From positions 1 to 51,179 of the forward strand of contig CAJUES010000024.1 of NCBI GenBank assembly GCA_910585765.1: 51,179 nucleotides of DNA. The letters run 5' to 3'. Shown piece after piece: positions 49,329 to 51,179 of the stretch. A model generated the notes under the pieces. That model saw only the letters and a list, made by a program, of their open reading frames with translations. It was not told the DNA's origin and did not search any database. This DNA is from an uncultured Lachnospiraceae bacterium (GTDB lineage: Bacteria; Bacillota; Clostridia; Lachnospirales; Lachnospiraceae). The position numbers and the translations under genes were made by a program. How positions within the stretch are numbered: position 1 is the first letter of the stretch; every line of letters starts with the position of its first letter.

Positions 49329-49357
49329 TTGATTTATACCACTTTAGTCTCTATAAT
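49329..49357 (+). promoter_or_regulatory. putative ftsH promoter
   Basis: TTGATT (49329-49334), 17-base spacer, TATAAT (49352-49357); transcription from about 49364 gives a leader of roughly 75 bases. Confidence 0.7.
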
Positions 49358-49440
49358 TAGAATTACGAGTTAGAATGACGGTCAATGAGACTTTTGACAG
49401 ACGGACCATGACACAATCTCAGAAAGGATACCACAGGAAA

Positions 49441-51179
49441 ATGGACAATAACCAGGTCAACAATTATGACAACAATTCCAACCGCGGTAACGGTGGACCG
49501 GGGAACGGGAGCAACGGCGGGAATGGCAATAACAATAATAATGGAAAAGATCCGAAAAAACAGAGCATCATCATCATGATCACGGCGGCGGTGCTGTCCC
49601 TGCTCTGCATCAGCTACTTCACGCGCGCAGTCTCGGGCGCCACGACAGTCGAGATCCCGTATAACAAGTTTATCGAGATGCTGGATGCCGGGACGGTGGA
49701 GTCCGTGAAGATCGAGTCAAGCCAGATCAAGATCACGCCCGTATCGGAGACGCAGGAGAATCAGAATCCCAACAATCTGCTGGCGTCCGCGGTCAAGGTG
49801 ACGTACATCACAGGAAAAGTGGAGGACGACGACACGCTCACGAAACGGCTTCTCGATGCGGGGGTCGAAGTGCGCGGCACAGTGCCCGATGGTTCGGGCA
49901 TCATCCTCTCGCTCCTGTACTATATCGTGCCGATCCTGCTGATGTGGGGACTGCTCAGCCTGCTTTTCAGGAAAATGACAGGCGGGGGCGGTGCTTTCAG
50001 CATGGGAAAGAGCAACGCGAAGGTGTATGTGCAGAAGGAGACGGGCATCACATTCCGGGATGTAGCCGGCGAGGACGAGGCGAAGGAATCTCTGCAGGAG
50101 GTGGTTGATTTCCTGCACAATCCGGGCAGATATGTCAAGATCGGCGCGAAACTTCCGAAGGGCGCGCTGCTCGTAGGACCTCCCGGTACAGGCAAGACGA
50201 TGCTCGCCAAGGCGGTAGCAGGCGAGGCAAAGGTTCCGTTCTTCTCGCTCGCGGGCTCTGATTTTATCGAGCTGTACGTCGGTGTGGGTGCGTCGCGCGT
50301 GCGCGATCTGTTTAAGGAAGCGGAGAAGAACGCGCCGTGCATCATCTTTATCGATGAGATTGACGCGATCGGAAGGAGCCGTGATTCAAAATACGGCGGC
50401 GGAAACGAGGAGCGCGAGCAGACATTGAACCAGCTGCTCTCGGAGATGGACGGTTTTGACGGCAAGAAGGGGATCATCATCCTCGCGGCGACCAACAGAC
50501 CCGAGATCCTCGACAAGGCGCTGCTGCGCCCGGGACGTTTTGACAGGCGGATCATCGTGGATAAACCCGACTTAAAGGGACGCGTCAATATATTGAAGGT
50601 ACACGCAAAGGATGTGCTGATGGACGAGACGGTCGATCTCGATGCGATCGCGCTCGCGACAAGCGGCGCCGTCGGCGCCGACCTTGCCAACATGATCAAT
50701 GAGGCGGCGATCAACGCGGTGAAGGAGGGCAGGGAGTTTGTCAGCCAGAAGGATCTGTTCAACGCGGTGGAGGTGGTGCTTGTCGGCAAGGAGAAGAAGG
50801 ACCGCATCATGAGCAAGGAGGAGCGCAAGATCGTTTCCTACCATGAGGTCGGGCACGCGCTGATCAGCGCGCTGCAGAAGAACTCGGAGCCGGTGCAGAA
50901 GATCACGATCGTGCCGCGCACCATGGGGGCGCTCGGCTATGTCATGCATGTGCCGGAGGACGAGAAATATCTGAATTCCAGGAATGAGCTCCACGATATG
51001 ATCGTCGGACTGTTAGGCGGCCGCGCGGCGGAGGAGATCGTGTTTGACACGGTCACGACGGGCGCGTCGAACGATATCGAGAAGGCGACGAACATCGCGC
51101 GCTCGATGATCACGCGGTATGGCATGAGCGAAAAATTTGGTCTGATGGGATTAGAGACCGTCGAGAGCCAGTATCTGGA
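49441..51179 (+). CDS. ftsH: ATP-dependent zinc metalloprotease FtsH (3' end outside window)
   Basis: Membrane-anchored AAA+ protease for quality control. 579 codons are visible; the C-terminus is cut by the window end. Residues ~1-37 are an unusual Asn/Gly-rich stretch (NNQVNNYDNNSNRGNGGPGN and on) before the first membrane helix (IIIMITAAVLSLLCISYF). An extracytoplasmic domain and second helix (LLYYIVPILLMWGLLSLLF) follow. AAA+ motifs are Walker A GPPGTGKT (from Gly246), Walker B IIFIDEIDAIG and the second region of homology LRPGRFDRR. The zinc site is HEVGH (468-472). ATG 49441 is chosen; ATG 49408 is in frame but lacks a ribosome binding site. Confidence 0.95.
   Translation, partial: MDNNQVNNYDNNSNRGNGGPGNGSNGGNGNNNNNGKDPKKQSIIIMITAAVLSLLCISYFTRAVSGATTVEIPYNKFIEMLDAGTVESVKIESSQIKITPVSETQENQNPNNLLASAVKVTYITGKVEDDDTLTKRLLDAGVEVRGTVPDGSGIILSLLYYIVPILLMWGLLSLLFRKMTGGGGAFSMGKSNAKVYVQKETGITFRDVAGEDEAKESLQEVVDFLHNPGRYVKIGAKLPKGALLVGPPGTGKTMLAKAVAGEAKVPFFSLAGSDFIELYVGVGASRVRDLFKEAEKNAPCIIFIDEIDAIGRSRDSKYGGGNEEREQTLNQLLSEMDGFDGKKGIIILAATNRPEILDKALLRPGRFDRRIIVDKPDLKGRVNILKVHAKDVLMDETVDLDAIALATSGAVGADLANMINEAAINAVKEGREFVSQKDLFNAVEVVLVGKEKKDRIMSKEERKIVSYHEVGHALISALQKNSEPVQKITIVPRTMGALGYVMHVPEDEKYLNSRNELHDMIVGLLGGRAAEEIVFDTVTTGASNDIEKATNIARSMITRYGMSEKFGLMGLETVESQYL

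Noticed and set aside
1..51179. tRNA, rRNA, CRISPR arrays, prophage or complete insertion sequences
   Set aside because: No cloverleaf-like sequence with TTCRANYC box, no regularly spaced repeats, and no transposase, integrase or phage structural gene was recognised on either strand.

Overview
The window looks like chromosome of an anaerobic, gut-type Firmicute, most likely a Lachnospiraceae (Roseburia/Blautia-like) organism. The reasons are a FabK-type fatty acid operon closed by a MarR/FabT regulator, a fused AccD-AccA carboxyltransferase, LacI/AraC-controlled glycan loci with phosphorolytic GH130 enzymes, GC-rich coding sequence with AT-rich intergenic DNA, and strong AGGAGG-type ribosome binding sites. 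No rRNA, tRNA, CRISPR array, phage or full-length insertion sequence was seen. Two short MITE-like elements with target duplications were found.

Layout: 1-1479 is the 3' part of a GH51 arabinofuranosidase, followed by a small Cys-rich protein. 1872-11083 is the fatty acid operon acpP-fabK-fabD-fabG-fabF-fabZ-accDA-(FabX-like flavoprotein)-fabH-fabT. It is preceded by three FabT-like palindromes spaced exactly 16 bp apart. accB and accC are missing from the cluster. 11100-13501 holds a soluble chemoreceptor with a zinc-binding CZB domain, and divergently cheD plus a 60-residue protein. 13533-22000 is a housekeeping/envelope stretch: PHP phosphoesterase, PAP2 membrane phosphatase, orphan Phd-type antitoxin, GDPD, M13 lipoprotein protease, SH3-like secreted protein, Mesh1/SpoT-type HD hydrolase and PdaA-type deacetylase. 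21984-25024 holds an HTH-GNAT gene pair and an ammonium transporter fused to a PII domain, whose leader contains a terminator. 25135-30625 holds an HD-GYP protein, a NUDIX hydrolase, a LacI regulator with a structured leader, a MITE, DegV and an aldose-1-epimerase-like protein.

30840-47319 reads as a beta-mannan (acetylated galactoglucomannan) utilisation locus. It contains GH36 alpha-galactosidase, LacI and AraC regulators, a lipoprotein-dependent ABC importer, a cellobiose/mannobiose 2-epimerase, a GH130_1 mannosylglucose phosphorylase, a CE17-like esterase, a GH130_2 manno-oligosaccharide phosphorylase, a CE2-like esterase, mannose-6-phosphate isomerase and class II FBP aldolase. The inferred flow is: import of acetylated, galactosylated oligosaccharides; removal of galactose and acetyl groups; epimerisation and phosphorolysis to mannose-1-phosphate; then isomerisation and entry to glycolysis. 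No endo-mannanase or phosphomannomutase lies in the window. A fragment of a GH1 beta-glucosidase C-terminus survives just upstream of manA.

The right end has pyrG (minus strand) and the 5' part of ftsH. The most interesting items are the FabX-like enzyme as a candidate anaerobic unsaturated fatty acid step, the phased FabT operator array, the two similar 140/141-bp MITEs, the ammonium transporter leader and PII fusion, and the GH1 relic.
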